DNA of 64,000 bases, taken from positions 62,001 through 126,000 of the forward strand of contig JAFZSL010000040.1 of NCBI GenBank assembly GCA_017619375.1, in the 5' to 3' direction. Under the pieces are notes generated by a model. That model made no database searches. It saw nothing but the letters and a program-made list of their open reading frames with translations, and had not been told where the DNA came from. The position numbers and the translations under genes are program-made. The DNA is from Prevotella sp. GTDB lineage: Bacteria; Bacteroidota; Bacteroidia; Bacteroidales; Bacteroidaceae. How positions within the stretch are numbered: the stretch's first letter is position 1; the number at the start of each line of letters is the position of its first letter. Shown here in pieces: positions 49,619 through 57,463 of the stretch.

Positions 49619-50623
49619 ATGAGAAATTTATTGGTCATAATGGTCATGTTGGGCTTGGGCCTCTTTTCATGCAGCAGCCAAAGTGCGTCACACCAAGAAG
49701 GTGACAACGACAATTCAGATCAACAAAGTGAGAAACTGACAACACCTGTGTCGACGGAGAAAAAGACACGACAGGAGGCGACGTCGGATGCCGTGCGTGA
49801 GAAGACACCCCCCTATGAAATCCGCATTAAAAACACCAATGACAGCGTCAGGATAGAAAAACTCCTGCAAGAGGGGGTGGCGCTGCCGGAAAATGAGAAC
49901 ATACCTCTTTTCTTTGCCAAGAAATTCTTGGGAAAACCCTATGTCGGCGGTACGCTTGACAAAGACAAGGAAGAGGGACTGGTCATCAACACCGAACAAC
50001 TGGACTGCACCACGTTCGTGGAGAACGTGCTGGCACTATCCATGTGCACCAAGAAGAAACAAACCTCTTTTGCCGATTTCTGTCGCGCACTCGTCGATGT
50101 CAGGTACATCGGAGGGGAGGTGGCCTATACCACACGCCAGCACTACTTCACCATCTGGATTGCAGACAACATCAAGGACGGCATCATTGCCGACATCGAA
50201 TTGCCCGACCCGCCCATGTCGGCCAAGCGTAAACCAAAGGTCAACTACATGACCAACCATGTCGCTTCCTATGCCATGCTCAACGCTCACCGCGAATGGC
50301 TGCCGCAAATCAAGGCCATGGAACAACAGGTGAATGACATCACATTCACCTACATACCCAAGGAACAACTGGACAAGTCGATGCGCTACAAGGAATACAT
50401 CCACGACGGCGACATCATCGGCATCGTCACCAACAAGGAGGGTCTCGACATCTCACATGTGGGCTTCGCCATCTGGCACAATGACGGACTGCACCTCCTC
50501 CACGCCTCTTCATCCAACAGAAATGGCAAGAAGGTGGCCGATGACCCCAGGACGATGTTCCAATACCTGAAGGAGCAGACGAGCAGCGTGGGCATCAGGG
50601 TCGTGAGGATAAATGAAAGATGA
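49619..50623 (+). CDS. DUF1460 lipoprotein, amidase-like NlpC/P60 relative
   Basis: A 334-aa lipoprotein (LGLFSC lipobox, C18). After a Ser/Thr/Lys linker to about residue 60 comes the catalytic domain with C130 in LDCTTFVEN and H280 in ISHVGFAIW. This is the Cys/His arrangement of DUF1460, a family associated with N-acetylmuramoyl-L-alanine amidase activity. YIGGEVAYTTRQHYFT fits the substrate-binding region. It probably trims peptidoglycan or muropeptides in the periplasm. The in-frame ATG at 49226 lies inside the upstream gene and is rejected. Confidence 0.82.
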   Translation: MRNLLVIMVMLGLGLFSCSSQSASHQEGDNDNSDQQSEKLTTPVSTEKKTRQEATSDAVREKTPPYEIRIKNTNDSVRIEKLLQEGVALPENENIPLFFAKKFLGKPYVGGTLDKDKEEGLVINTEQLDCTTFVENVLALSMCTKKKQTSFADFCRALVDVRYIGGEVAYTTRQHYFTIWIADNIKDGIIADIELPDPPMSAKRKPKVNYMTNHVASYAMLNAHREWLPQIKAMEQQVNDITFTYIPKEQLDKSMRYKEYIHDGDIIGIVTNKEGLDISHVGFAIWHNDGLHLLHASSSNRNGKKVADDPRTMFQYLKEQTSSVGIRVVRINER

Positions 50624-50725
50624 AGATTTGAGAATTGAAATCAGAGGGTGCGCATTTTGAAAACGATTGCGGAAAAGATAAACAACTTATTTCTGCTTTT
50701 TGTTGTAATTGTCGTTTTTTTTGCG

Positions 50726-50733
50726 TATCTTTG
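50726..50733 (+). promoter_or_regulatory. Promoter -7 box of the rseC-rnf operon
   Basis: TATCTTTG (TAnnTTTG), with TTTG at 50699-50702 about 23 nt upstream. It lies 41 nt before the ATG at 50775 and downstream of an in-frame ATG at 50709, excluding that start. Confidence 0.75.
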
Positions 50734-50774
50734 CAAGATACAAACAGGACGTAGCCAAGGAACCTGAAAACACT

Positions 50775-51200
50775 ATGGGAAAAATCTCACACAAGGGGGT
50801 TGTGGAAGCCGTGGATGCTGACACTGTGAAGGTGCGCATCACGCAAGGTTCCGCGTGCGCTGCATGCAGGGTGGCCAACCACTGCAGTGCTGCCGAGAGC
50901 AAGGAAAAGACGGTGGAGGTCGTCTGCACCGATGCTGGCAAATATGCCGTCGGCGACGAGGTGGTGGTCTCCATGCCTATGGGGAATGGCAGTAGGGCGG
51001 TGTCGCTTGCTTTCGTCTTCCCCTTCCTTGTGATGTTGGCGGTGCTGCTCCTCACGCTCTGGGCTACGGGCGACGAAGCACTCTCCGCCTTGCTCGCCAT
51101 TGCGAGTTTGATACCTTATTACGCCTTCATCTATCTTTCAGAGAAGAAAATAGCCAAGAAATTCTCTTTCGTCATCGAACAATCAACAAATATCAACTAA
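50775..51200 (+). CDS. RseC/SoxR-reducing-system family protein
   Basis: A 141-aa protein with an N-terminal cytoplasmic domain holding the Cys cluster SACAACRVANHC, then two adjacent transmembrane helices (VSLAFVFPFLVMLAVLLLTLW and ALSALLAIASLIPYYAFIYL). This is the RseC_MucC fold. In Bacteroidota it commonly heads the rnf operon, as here (10 nt before rnfB), and a role in redox maintenance or assembly of Rnf is inferred. Confidence 0.82.
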   Translation: MGKISHKGVVEAVDADTVKVRITQGSACAACRVANHCSAAESKEKTVEVVCTDAGKYAVGDEVVVSMPMGNGSRAVSLAFVFPFLVMLAVLLLTLWATGDEALSALLAIASLIPYYAFIYLSEKKIAKKFSFVIEQSTNIN

Positions 51201-51210
51201 AACGAGCATT

Positions 51211-52152
51211 ATGGATTTCATTTTGAATGCAGTAATCGTACTTGGAGGCATTGCCTTGATTGCAGCCGTCATCCTGTACGTCTGCTCCAAGAAGTTTGCT
51301 GTGAAGGAAGACCCACGGTTGGGCCTCGTGCAGGAGCAACTGCCGGGAGCCAACTGTGGAGGATGCGGCTTCCCAGGATGCTCCGGACTGGCCGACGCGC
51401 TGGTCAAAGGAGCCGATGCTGGGTCGATAGACGGTCTGTCGTGCCCCGTGGGCGGACCGGAAGTGATGACCAAGGTGGCCGACCTGCTTGGGATGGCCAT
51501 GGCCAACACCGAGCCCAAGGTCGCCGTCGTCAGGTGCAACGGAACGTGTGAAAATCGTCCAAAGACGGTGCAATATGACGGGTTGCGCACCTGCACCGCC
51601 ATGCACGCTTGCGGTGCGGGCGAGACAGGGTGTGGCTACGGTTGCCTCGGTTGTGGCGACTGCGTGGCCGCGTGTCAGTTTGGTGCCATCGCCATCAACG
51701 ACCAGACGGGCCTCCCGGAGGTGGATGAGGAGAAGTGCACCTCTTGCGGAGCGTGTGTGAAGGCTTGCCCACGCAACATCATCGAACTGAGAAAGCGTGG
51801 ACCGAAGAGCAGGCGCGTTTACGTGCAATGTGTCAACAAGGACAAGGGGCCGGCAGCGAAGAAGGCTTGCAAGGCCGCTTGCATCGGATGCGGCAAGTGC
51901 CTCAAGGAGTGCAAGTTCGAGGCTATCACCATCAACGCCAATCTCTCTTACATCGACCCGGAGAAATGCAAGATGTGCCGCAAGTGCGAGGCTGCTTGTC
52001 CCACCGGGGCCATCATCGCATACAACTTCCCGCCAAGGAAGGAGAAGCCGGCAGAGCCTAAGCCCTTGGGAGCCACTACGGCACAGCCCGCTGCCACTCA
52101 GGCGGAACCTGAAGTCAAATCGCAACAAAAAGGAAAGGAGGAACAAGCATGA
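51211..52152 (+). CDS. rnfB: Electron transport complex subunit RnfB
   Basis: A 313-aa iron-sulfur subunit. It has an N-terminal membrane anchor (ILNAVIVLGGIALIAAVILYV) and the [4Fe-4S] domain with CGGCGFPGCSG and a later C. Several ferredoxin-type clusters follow (CLGCGDCVAAC, CTSCGACVKAC, CIGCGKCLKEC, CKMCRKCEAAC). The C-terminal 40 residues are rich in Pro, Glu, Ala and Lys and are dispensable-looking. It passes electrons from ferredoxin to RnfC. It overlaps rnfC by 4 nt. Confidence 0.92.
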   Translation: MDFILNAVIVLGGIALIAAVILYVCSKKFAVKEDPRLGLVQEQLPGANCGGCGFPGCSGLADALVKGADAGSIDGLSCPVGGPEVMTKVADLLGMAMANTEPKVAVVRCNGTCENRPKTVQYDGLRTCTAMHACGAGETGCGYGCLGCGDCVAACQFGAIAINDQTGLPEVDEEKCTSCGACVKACPRNIIELRKRGPKSRRVYVQCVNKDKGPAAKKACKAACIGCGKCLKECKFEAITINANLSYIDPEKCKMCRKCEAACPTGAIIAYNFPPRKEKPAEPKPLGATTAQPAATQAEPEVKSQQKGKEEQA

Positions 52153-53501
52153 AACTGCATACATTCAGCATGGGCGGCGTACACCCTGAGGAGAACAAAC
52201 TGTCGGCAGAGGTGAAGACCACGCCAGCGGCATTGCCCGCACAAGCAGTATTCCCTCTCTCACAGCACATCGGCGCGCCTGCCAAACCCGTCGTCGCTCG
52301 TGGCGACAAGGTGAAGGTGGGAACGATGATTGCAGAGGCTGGAGGCTTCGTCTCTGCGCCCATCTTCTCCTCTGTCTCGGGCACGGTGCTCAAGATAGAC
52401 AATGCCATCGATGCCACGGGATACCTCAAACCCTCCATCATCATCAAGGTGGAAGGCGACGAATGGGAGGAGTCCATCGACCGCTCCGACAAACTGGAGA
52501 CGCTTGCCGACCATCCCGAACTCACCCCGGAGGCCATCGTGGAGAAGGTGAAGAACGCCGGTATCACCGGCATGGGCGGGGCGGGATTCCCTACCTTTAT
52601 CAAACTCTGCCCCCCGCCCACGGCAAAGGCGGAGTGCATCATCATCAACGGTGTGGAATGTGAACCTTACATCACCGCCGACTATCGACTGATGATGGAA
52701 CATGCCGACGAAATCCTCGTGGGACTGGAACTCCTCATGAAAGCCGCCAAGGTGAACAAAGGCTATATCGGCATAGAAGACAACAAACCGGCAGCCATCC
52801 AACTCTTTGAGGAGAAGACCGCCGGACGTGACGACATAGAAATCGTGCCGCTTGCCAAGAAATACCCGCAGGGAGGCGAGAAACAACTGGTGGACGCCGT
52901 CATCAAAAGACAAGTCCCAGCGCCACCCGCCATCCCCGTCAACGTCGGCGCCATCGTGCAGAACGTGGGTACTGCCTTCGCCGTCTATGAGGCGGTGATG
53001 AAGAACAAGCCCCTCTTCGAGCGTTACACCACGGTGACGGGCAAGATGCTCAAAAATCCCTCCAACTTCCTCGTGAGGATGGGAACGCCGATGATCGACC
53101 TCATCAACGCATGCGGGGGGATGCCCGAAGGCGACCACAAACTCCTCGCCGGCGGACCCATGATGGGTAAGGCCCTCACCTCCGCCGACGTGCCGGTGTG
53201 CAAGGGCACCAACAGCGTCACGCTCATCAGCGGTGAGGAAGCCTGCAGAAAAGAACCGCAACCGTGCATCCGCTGTGCCAAATGTGTCAGTGCATGCCCC
53301 ATGGGACTGGAACCCTACCTCCTGTCGCAAGTGTCGGCACTGCACCTGTGGGAAAAAGCCGAGGAGGAGGACATCACCTCCTGCATCGAGTGCGGCTCAT
53401 GCATGTTCACTTGTCCGGCGCATAGGCCGCTGCTCGACAACATCCGTCTCGGAAAATCCACTGTCATGGGCATCATCAAGGCCCGCAATGCTAAGAAATA
53501 A
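52149..53501 (+). CDS. rnfC: Electron transport complex subunit RnfC
   Basis: A 450-aa peripheral subunit with the NADH/FMN domain (KNAGITGMGGAGFPTFIKL at about 135) and two ferredoxin-type clusters near the C-terminus, CIRCAKCVSACPMGLEPY and CIECGSCMFTCPAHRP. The N-terminal biotinyl-lipoyl-like domain has GGVHPEENKL. It is the NAD-reducing end of the Rnf complex. Its ATG overlaps rnfB. No long His- or Gln-rich C-terminal extension like that of E. coli RsxC is present. Confidence 0.92.
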   Translation: MKLHTFSMGGVHPEENKLSAEVKTTPAALPAQAVFPLSQHIGAPAKPVVARGDKVKVGTMIAEAGGFVSAPIFSSVSGTVLKIDNAIDATGYLKPSIIIKVEGDEWEESIDRSDKLETLADHPELTPEAIVEKVKNAGITGMGGAGFPTFIKLCPPPTAKAECIIINGVECEPYITADYRLMMEHADEILVGLELLMKAAKVNKGYIGIEDNKPAAIQLFEEKTAGRDDIEIVPLAKKYPQGGEKQLVDAVIKRQVPAPPAIPVNVGAIVQNVGTAFAVYEAVMKNKPLFERYTTVTGKMLKNPSNFLVRMGTPMIDLINACGGMPEGDHKLLAGGPMMGKALTSADVPVCKGTNSVTLISGEEACRKEPQPCIRCAKCVSACPMGLEPYLLSQVSALHLWEKAEEEDITSCIECGSCMFTCPAHRPLLDNIRLGKSTVMGIIKARNAKK

Positions 53502-53512
53502 AGTTTACCACC

Positions 53513-54505
53513 ATGTCTAAATTCATAGTTTCACTTTCTCCACACGCCCACGGAAACGACTCCGTGGAGCGCAACATGTATGGAGTCATCATCGCATTGG
53601 TGCCGGCATTGGTCGTGTCGTTTCTATATTTCGGCATTGGGTCGGCCCTCGTTTGTGCGGTGAGCGTGGCCGCTTGCGTGTTCTTCGAGTGGGCCATCAC
53701 CAAATATCTCTTGAAAAGGCCGACGTCCATTTCCGACGGCTCGGCCATCCTCACCGGCCTGCTTCTGGGATTCAACCTCCCTTCTAACCTGCCGTTGTGG
53801 ATCATCGTCATCGGAGCACTCGTCGCTATCGGAATAGGTAAGATGACCTTCGGCGGCCTGGGGTGCAACCCCTTCAATCCCGCCTTGGTGGGACGCTGCT
53901 TCCTCCTCGTCTCCTTCCCCGCGCAGATGACCTCGTGGCCGGTCGTGGGACAACTTGGCAAATATGCCGACGCCACCACGGGAGCAACGCCCCTCAGCAT
54001 CATGAAAAACGCCATCAAGACAGGCGACTCCTCCGTCCTCGACCAACTGCCCGACTCCTTGCACCTCTTGCTGGGCAACGTCGATGGTGGCGCTGGAACA
54101 ATCGGCGAGGTTTGCGCCCTCGCATTGCTCATCGGCTTGGCTTACATGCTCTGGAAGAAGATCATCACATGGCACATTCCCGTGAGCATAATAGCCACCG
54201 TCTTCGTCTTCTGCGGATTGCTGCATCTGGCAAATCCCGTCTACGCCGACCCCGTGGCCGCCATCTTCAGCGGCGGTCTCATGCTTGGAGCCATCTTCAT
54301 GGCCACCGACTATGTGACTTCGCCCATGACCCACAAGGGACAAATCATCTACGGCGTATGCATCGGACTGCTCACCGTCATCATCCGCAACTGGGGCTCT
54401 TATCCCGAGGGAATGTCGTTCGCCATACTCATCATGAACGCATTCACCCCCCTCATCAACACCTATGTCAAACCTAAACGATTCGGGGAGGTTCAGGAAA
54501 AATGA
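53513..54505 (+). CDS. rnfD: Electron transport complex subunit RnfD
   Basis: A 330-aa NqrB/RnfD membrane protein with about nine hydrophobic segments. The covalent FMN motif is TTGATPLSIMK (the Thr of the S/T-G-A-T box). SPHAHGNDSVERNMYGVIIALVPAL is the usual N-terminus. It is 11 nt downstream of rnfC and overlaps rnfG by 4 nt. Confidence 0.92.
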   Translation: MSKFIVSLSPHAHGNDSVERNMYGVIIALVPALVVSFLYFGIGSALVCAVSVAACVFFEWAITKYLLKRPTSISDGSAILTGLLLGFNLPSNLPLWIIVIGALVAIGIGKMTFGGLGCNPFNPALVGRCFLLVSFPAQMTSWPVVGQLGKYADATTGATPLSIMKNAIKTGDSSVLDQLPDSLHLLLGNVDGGAGTIGEVCALALLIGLAYMLWKKIITWHIPVSIIATVFVFCGLLHLANPVYADPVAAIFSGGLMLGAIFMATDYVTSPMTHKGQIIYGVCIGLLTVIIRNWGSYPEGMSFAILIMNAFTPLINTYVKPKRFGEVQEK

Positions 54506-55140
54506 AAAAGTTAGAATCTACATTAGTCAACATGGTGGGCGTGCTCGTATGCACTTGCCTCATCATGGGAGGCATCCTTGCCTTCGTCAACCATGCCACA
54601 GAGGGCCCCATCAGCCTGCAGGCGGAGAAGGCGCTCTCCGACGGCATCAAGGCGGTAATGATGAGCGACCAACTCAACGTCACCGCCAACGACACGGTGA
54701 AGGAGACCATCGACAACAAGGAGTGCGTGTTCATCGTGCATAAAGTGGCCGATGCATCCGGCAAGGAACTGGGCGCAGCCATAGAGTCCACCACACTCGG
54801 ATTCGGAGGCGACCTCAAGGTGCTCGTGGGATTCAACCCACAGGGAGAGATACTGGGATACACCCTGCTGGAACATGCCGAGACACCGGGACTGGGGGCG
54901 AAAGCCGACAAGTGGTTCCAGAAAGACGGAAAGGCAAGCATCATCGGAAAGAATCCCGCCACACCGCTCAAAGTCAGCAAGGATGGGGGAGACGTGGATG
55001 CCATCACCGCCTCGACTATCACCTCAAGGGCATTCCTCAAAGCCGTCAACCAGGCCTACAATGTCTATATGAAAAAGGACACCGATGCTGAAAGCGGTGC
55101 CACAAAGAAAGTTGCCACCATTAAAGCCGTACAGCCATGA
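54502..55140 (+). CDS. rnfG: Electron transport complex subunit RnfG
   Basis: A 212-aa protein with one N-terminal membrane helix and an FMN-binding domain. The flavin attachment box is DAITASTITSR; the usual form is S/T-G-A-T, so the Gly-Ala is Ala-Ser here while the acceptor Thr is kept. GFGGDLKVLVGFNPQGEILGYTLL and TPGLGAK are typical of RnfG/NqrC. Overlapping starts on both sides show tight coupling. Confidence 0.9.
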   Translation: MKKLESTLVNMVGVLVCTCLIMGGILAFVNHATEGPISLQAEKALSDGIKAVMMSDQLNVTANDTVKETIDNKECVFIVHKVADASGKELGAAIESTTLGFGGDLKVLVGFNPQGEILGYTLLEHAETPGLGAKADKWFQKDGKASIIGKNPATPLKVSKDGGDVDAITASTITSRAFLKAVNQAYNVYMKKDTDAESGATKKVATIKAVQP

Positions 55141-55721
55141 ACCACATGAGAATACTGACCAATGGTCTTATCAAGGAGAACCCCATCTTCGTTCTCCTGC
55201 TGGGCATGTGCCCCACGCTGGCCACCACCACGTCGGCCATCAACGGTCTCTCCATGGGACTGGCCACCATGTTCGTACTCATCTGTTCGAACATCGTCAT
55301 CTCCTGCATCAAGAGCATCACACCCGACAAGGTGCGCATTCCCGTGTTCATCGTCGTCATCGCATCCTTCGTCACCATCCTACAACTGTGTGTCAAGGCA
55401 TATCTGCCGGATGTGGACAAGGCACTGGGACTCTTCATCCCGCTGATTGTAGTCAACTGCATCATCCTGGGACGTGCGGAGGCTTTCGCTTGCAAGAATT
55501 CTCCGCTCGCCAGCATGTTCGACGGCATCGGCATCGGACTGGGCTTTACCTTCGCGCTCACACTCCTGGGCATGGTGCGTGAACTCTTTGGCGCCGGATC
55601 GCTCTTCGGCTTCGTCTTGCTGCCGGAAGTGTGCAACATCCTCGTGTTCGTCTTGCCTCCGGGTGCATTCATCACCCTCGGCTACATCATCGCCATCGTC
55701 AACAAACTCAAGAAAGGATAA
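55137..55721 (+). CDS. rnfE: Electron transport complex subunit RnfE
   Basis: A 194-aa membrane protein with six hydrophobic segments of the RnfE/NqrD family. LGMCPTLATTTSAINGLSMG and LGLFIPLIVVNCIILGRAEAFA contain the conserved Cys residues that in Nqr/Rnf bind an intramembrane iron centre. It shares 4 nt with rnfG and is 3 nt from rnfA. Confidence 0.92.
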   Translation: MNHMRILTNGLIKENPIFVLLLGMCPTLATTTSAINGLSMGLATMFVLICSNIVISCIKSITPDKVRIPVFIVVIASFVTILQLCVKAYLPDVDKALGLFIPLIVVNCIILGRAEAFACKNSPLASMFDGIGIGLGFTFALTLLGMVRELFGAGSLFGFVLLPEVCNILVFVLPPGAFITLGYIIAIVNKLKKG

Positions 55722-55724
55722 GTC

Positions 55725-56327
55725 ATGGAATACATATTGATCTTTATTTCAGCCATCTTCGTCAACAACATCGTGTTGTCGCAATTCCTGGGGATATGTC
55801 CGTTCCTCGGGGTGTCTAAAAAGGTGGATACTGCCTTGGGAATGGGAGGGGCGGTGGCCTTCGTCATGACGCTTGCCACCATCGTCACCTTCCTCGTGCA
55901 GAAATATGTGCTGGAGCCCATGGGGCTACAATACCTGCAGACGCTGGCGTTCATCCTCGTCATCGCGTCCTTGGTGCAGATGGTGGAAATCGTGCTCAAG
56001 AAGGTTTCTCCAAGCCTCTACCAGGCCTTGGGAATCTTCCTGCCGCTCATCACCACCAACTGTGCCGTGCTCGGTGTGGCCATCCTCGTCATACAGAAGG
56101 ACTTCAACCTCTTGCAGTCGGTCGTCTATGCCTTCTCTACGGCCATAGGCTTCGCACTGGCACTCACCGTCTTCGCCGGCCTTCGCGAACAACTCTCGCT
56201 GGTGAAGATTCCCAAGGGGATGAGTGGCATGGCCATCGTGCTCGTCACCGCCGGCTTGCTCAGCCTGGCCTTCATGGGCTTCTCCGGTGTCGACCTCGGC
56301 TTGAAAGACCTCTTCGGACTTGAATAA
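55725..56327 (+). CDS. rnfA: Electron transport complex subunit RnfA
   Basis: A 200-aa membrane protein of the RnfA/NqrE family. NNIVLSQFLGICPFLGVSKK and GIFLPLITTNCAVLGVAIL carry the two conserved Cys motifs mirrored in RnfE. It is the last gene of rseC-rnfBCDGEA. With all six subunits the complex can couple ferredoxin:NAD+ oxidoreduction to Na+ or H+ translocation. Confidence 0.92.
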   Translation: MEYILIFISAIFVNNIVLSQFLGICPFLGVSKKVDTALGMGGAVAFVMTLATIVTFLVQKYVLEPMGLQYLQTLAFILVIASLVQMVEIVLKKVSPSLYQALGIFLPLITTNCAVLGVAILVIQKDFNLLQSVVYAFSTAIGFALALTVFAGLREQLSLVKIPKGMSGMAIVLVTAGLLSLAFMGFSGVDLGLKDLFGLE

Positions 56328-56349
56328 ACTCACAAACTATCATATCAGA

Positions 56350-57387
56350 ATGAAAAAGACAATTCTTGTTACGGGTGGAACGGGTTTCATCGGTTCCCAC
56401 ACCACCGTTGAACTACAAGAGGCTGGCTACGATGTCGTCATCGTGGACAACCTCTCCAACTCCAAAATCGAAGTGGTGGATGGCATTGAGAAAATCACTG
56501 GCATACGCCCGGCTTTCGAGCAGGTGGACTGCTGCGACATCGACGCGCTGAAGGCGGTGTTCGCCAAATATCCCGGCATCTGCGGCATCATCCATTTCGC
56601 TGCCAGCAAGGCAGTGGGGGAGAGCGTGGAGAAACCTCTGCTCTATTACAGAAACAACATCAACAGCCTCATCAATCTCTTGGAACTGATGCCGGAGTTC
56701 GGGGTGAAAGGCATCATCTTCTCCTCGAGTTGCACCGTCTACGGACAACCTTCGGCGGAAAACCTCCCCGTGACGGAGAAGGCTCCCATCCAAAAGGCGC
56801 TCAGTCCTTATGGAAACACCAAGCAAATCAATGAGGAAATCATACAGGATTACATACACAGCGGTGCCAACATCAAGTCGGTCATCCTGCGCTATTTCAA
56901 CCCCATCGGGGCGCATCCTTCGGCACTGATAGGCGAACTGCCCTTGGGCGTGCCTATGAACCTCATTCCCTTTGTCACACAGACAGCCATCGGCGTGAGG
57001 GAGCAACTGAAGGTGTTTGGAAACGACTACAGCACTCCCGACGGCACTTGCATCCGCGACTATATCTATGTGGTGGATTTGGCCAAGGCCCATGTGGCGG
57101 CCATGACACGTGTGCTGGAGCAGGAAACCGACCCCGTGGAGGTGTTTAACATCGGCACGGGTAGGGGACTGAGCACCTTGGAAGTGGTGCAGGGATTCGA
57201 GAAGGCCACCGGAGTGAAACTCAATTGGGCCTTCGCTCCTCGTAGAGAGGGCGACATCGAGAAGGTTTGGGGCAATGTGGACAAAGCCAACAAGGTGCTT
57301 GGTTGGAAGGCCGACACACCTATCGAGGACGTCCTCGCCTCTGCCTGGAAATGGCAACTGAAACTGAGGGAAGACGGCATCATGTGA
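56350..57387 (+). CDS. galE: UDP-glucose 4-epimerase
   Basis: A 345-aa SDR. TGGTGFIGSHT (residues 8-18), the SSSCTVYG serine motif and YGNTKQINEEI with the catalytic Tyr/Lys are all intact, and RYFNPIGAHPSALIGE is diagnostic of GalE. It interconverts UDP-glucose and UDP-galactose in the cytoplasm. The ATG at 56350 gives the usual MKKTILVTGG start; an ATG at 56320 would overlap rnfA. It may read through from the rnf operon (22-nt gap) and ends before a hairpin terminator. Confidence 0.92.
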   Translation: MKKTILVTGGTGFIGSHTTVELQEAGYDVVIVDNLSNSKIEVVDGIEKITGIRPAFEQVDCCDIDALKAVFAKYPGICGIIHFAASKAVGESVEKPLLYYRNNINSLINLLELMPEFGVKGIIFSSSCTVYGQPSAENLPVTEKAPIQKALSPYGNTKQINEEIIQDYIHSGANIKSVILRYFNPIGAHPSALIGELPLGVPMNLIPFVTQTAIGVREQLKVFGNDYSTPDGTCIRDYIYVVDLAKAHVAAMTRVLEQETDPVEVFNIGTGRGLSTLEVVQGFEKATGVKLNWAFAPRREGDIEKVWGNVDKANKVLGWKADTPIEDVLASAWKWQLKLREDGIM

Positions 57388-57409
57388 CGCTGCTTTCACA
57401 ATGTGAACC

Positions 57410-57445
57410 ACGAGGGTGTGTCTATTCATTTAGGCACACCCTCGT
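57410..57445. terminator. Hairpin between convergent galE and addB
   Basis: ACGAGGGTGTG and CACACCCTCGT form an 11-bp stem around a 14-nt loop in the 76-nt gap between convergent genes. No long T-run flanks it, so it is probably a bidirectional 3'-end hairpin. Confidence 0.6.
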
Positions 57446-57463
57446 TGTTGGTGCTCCTGATGC

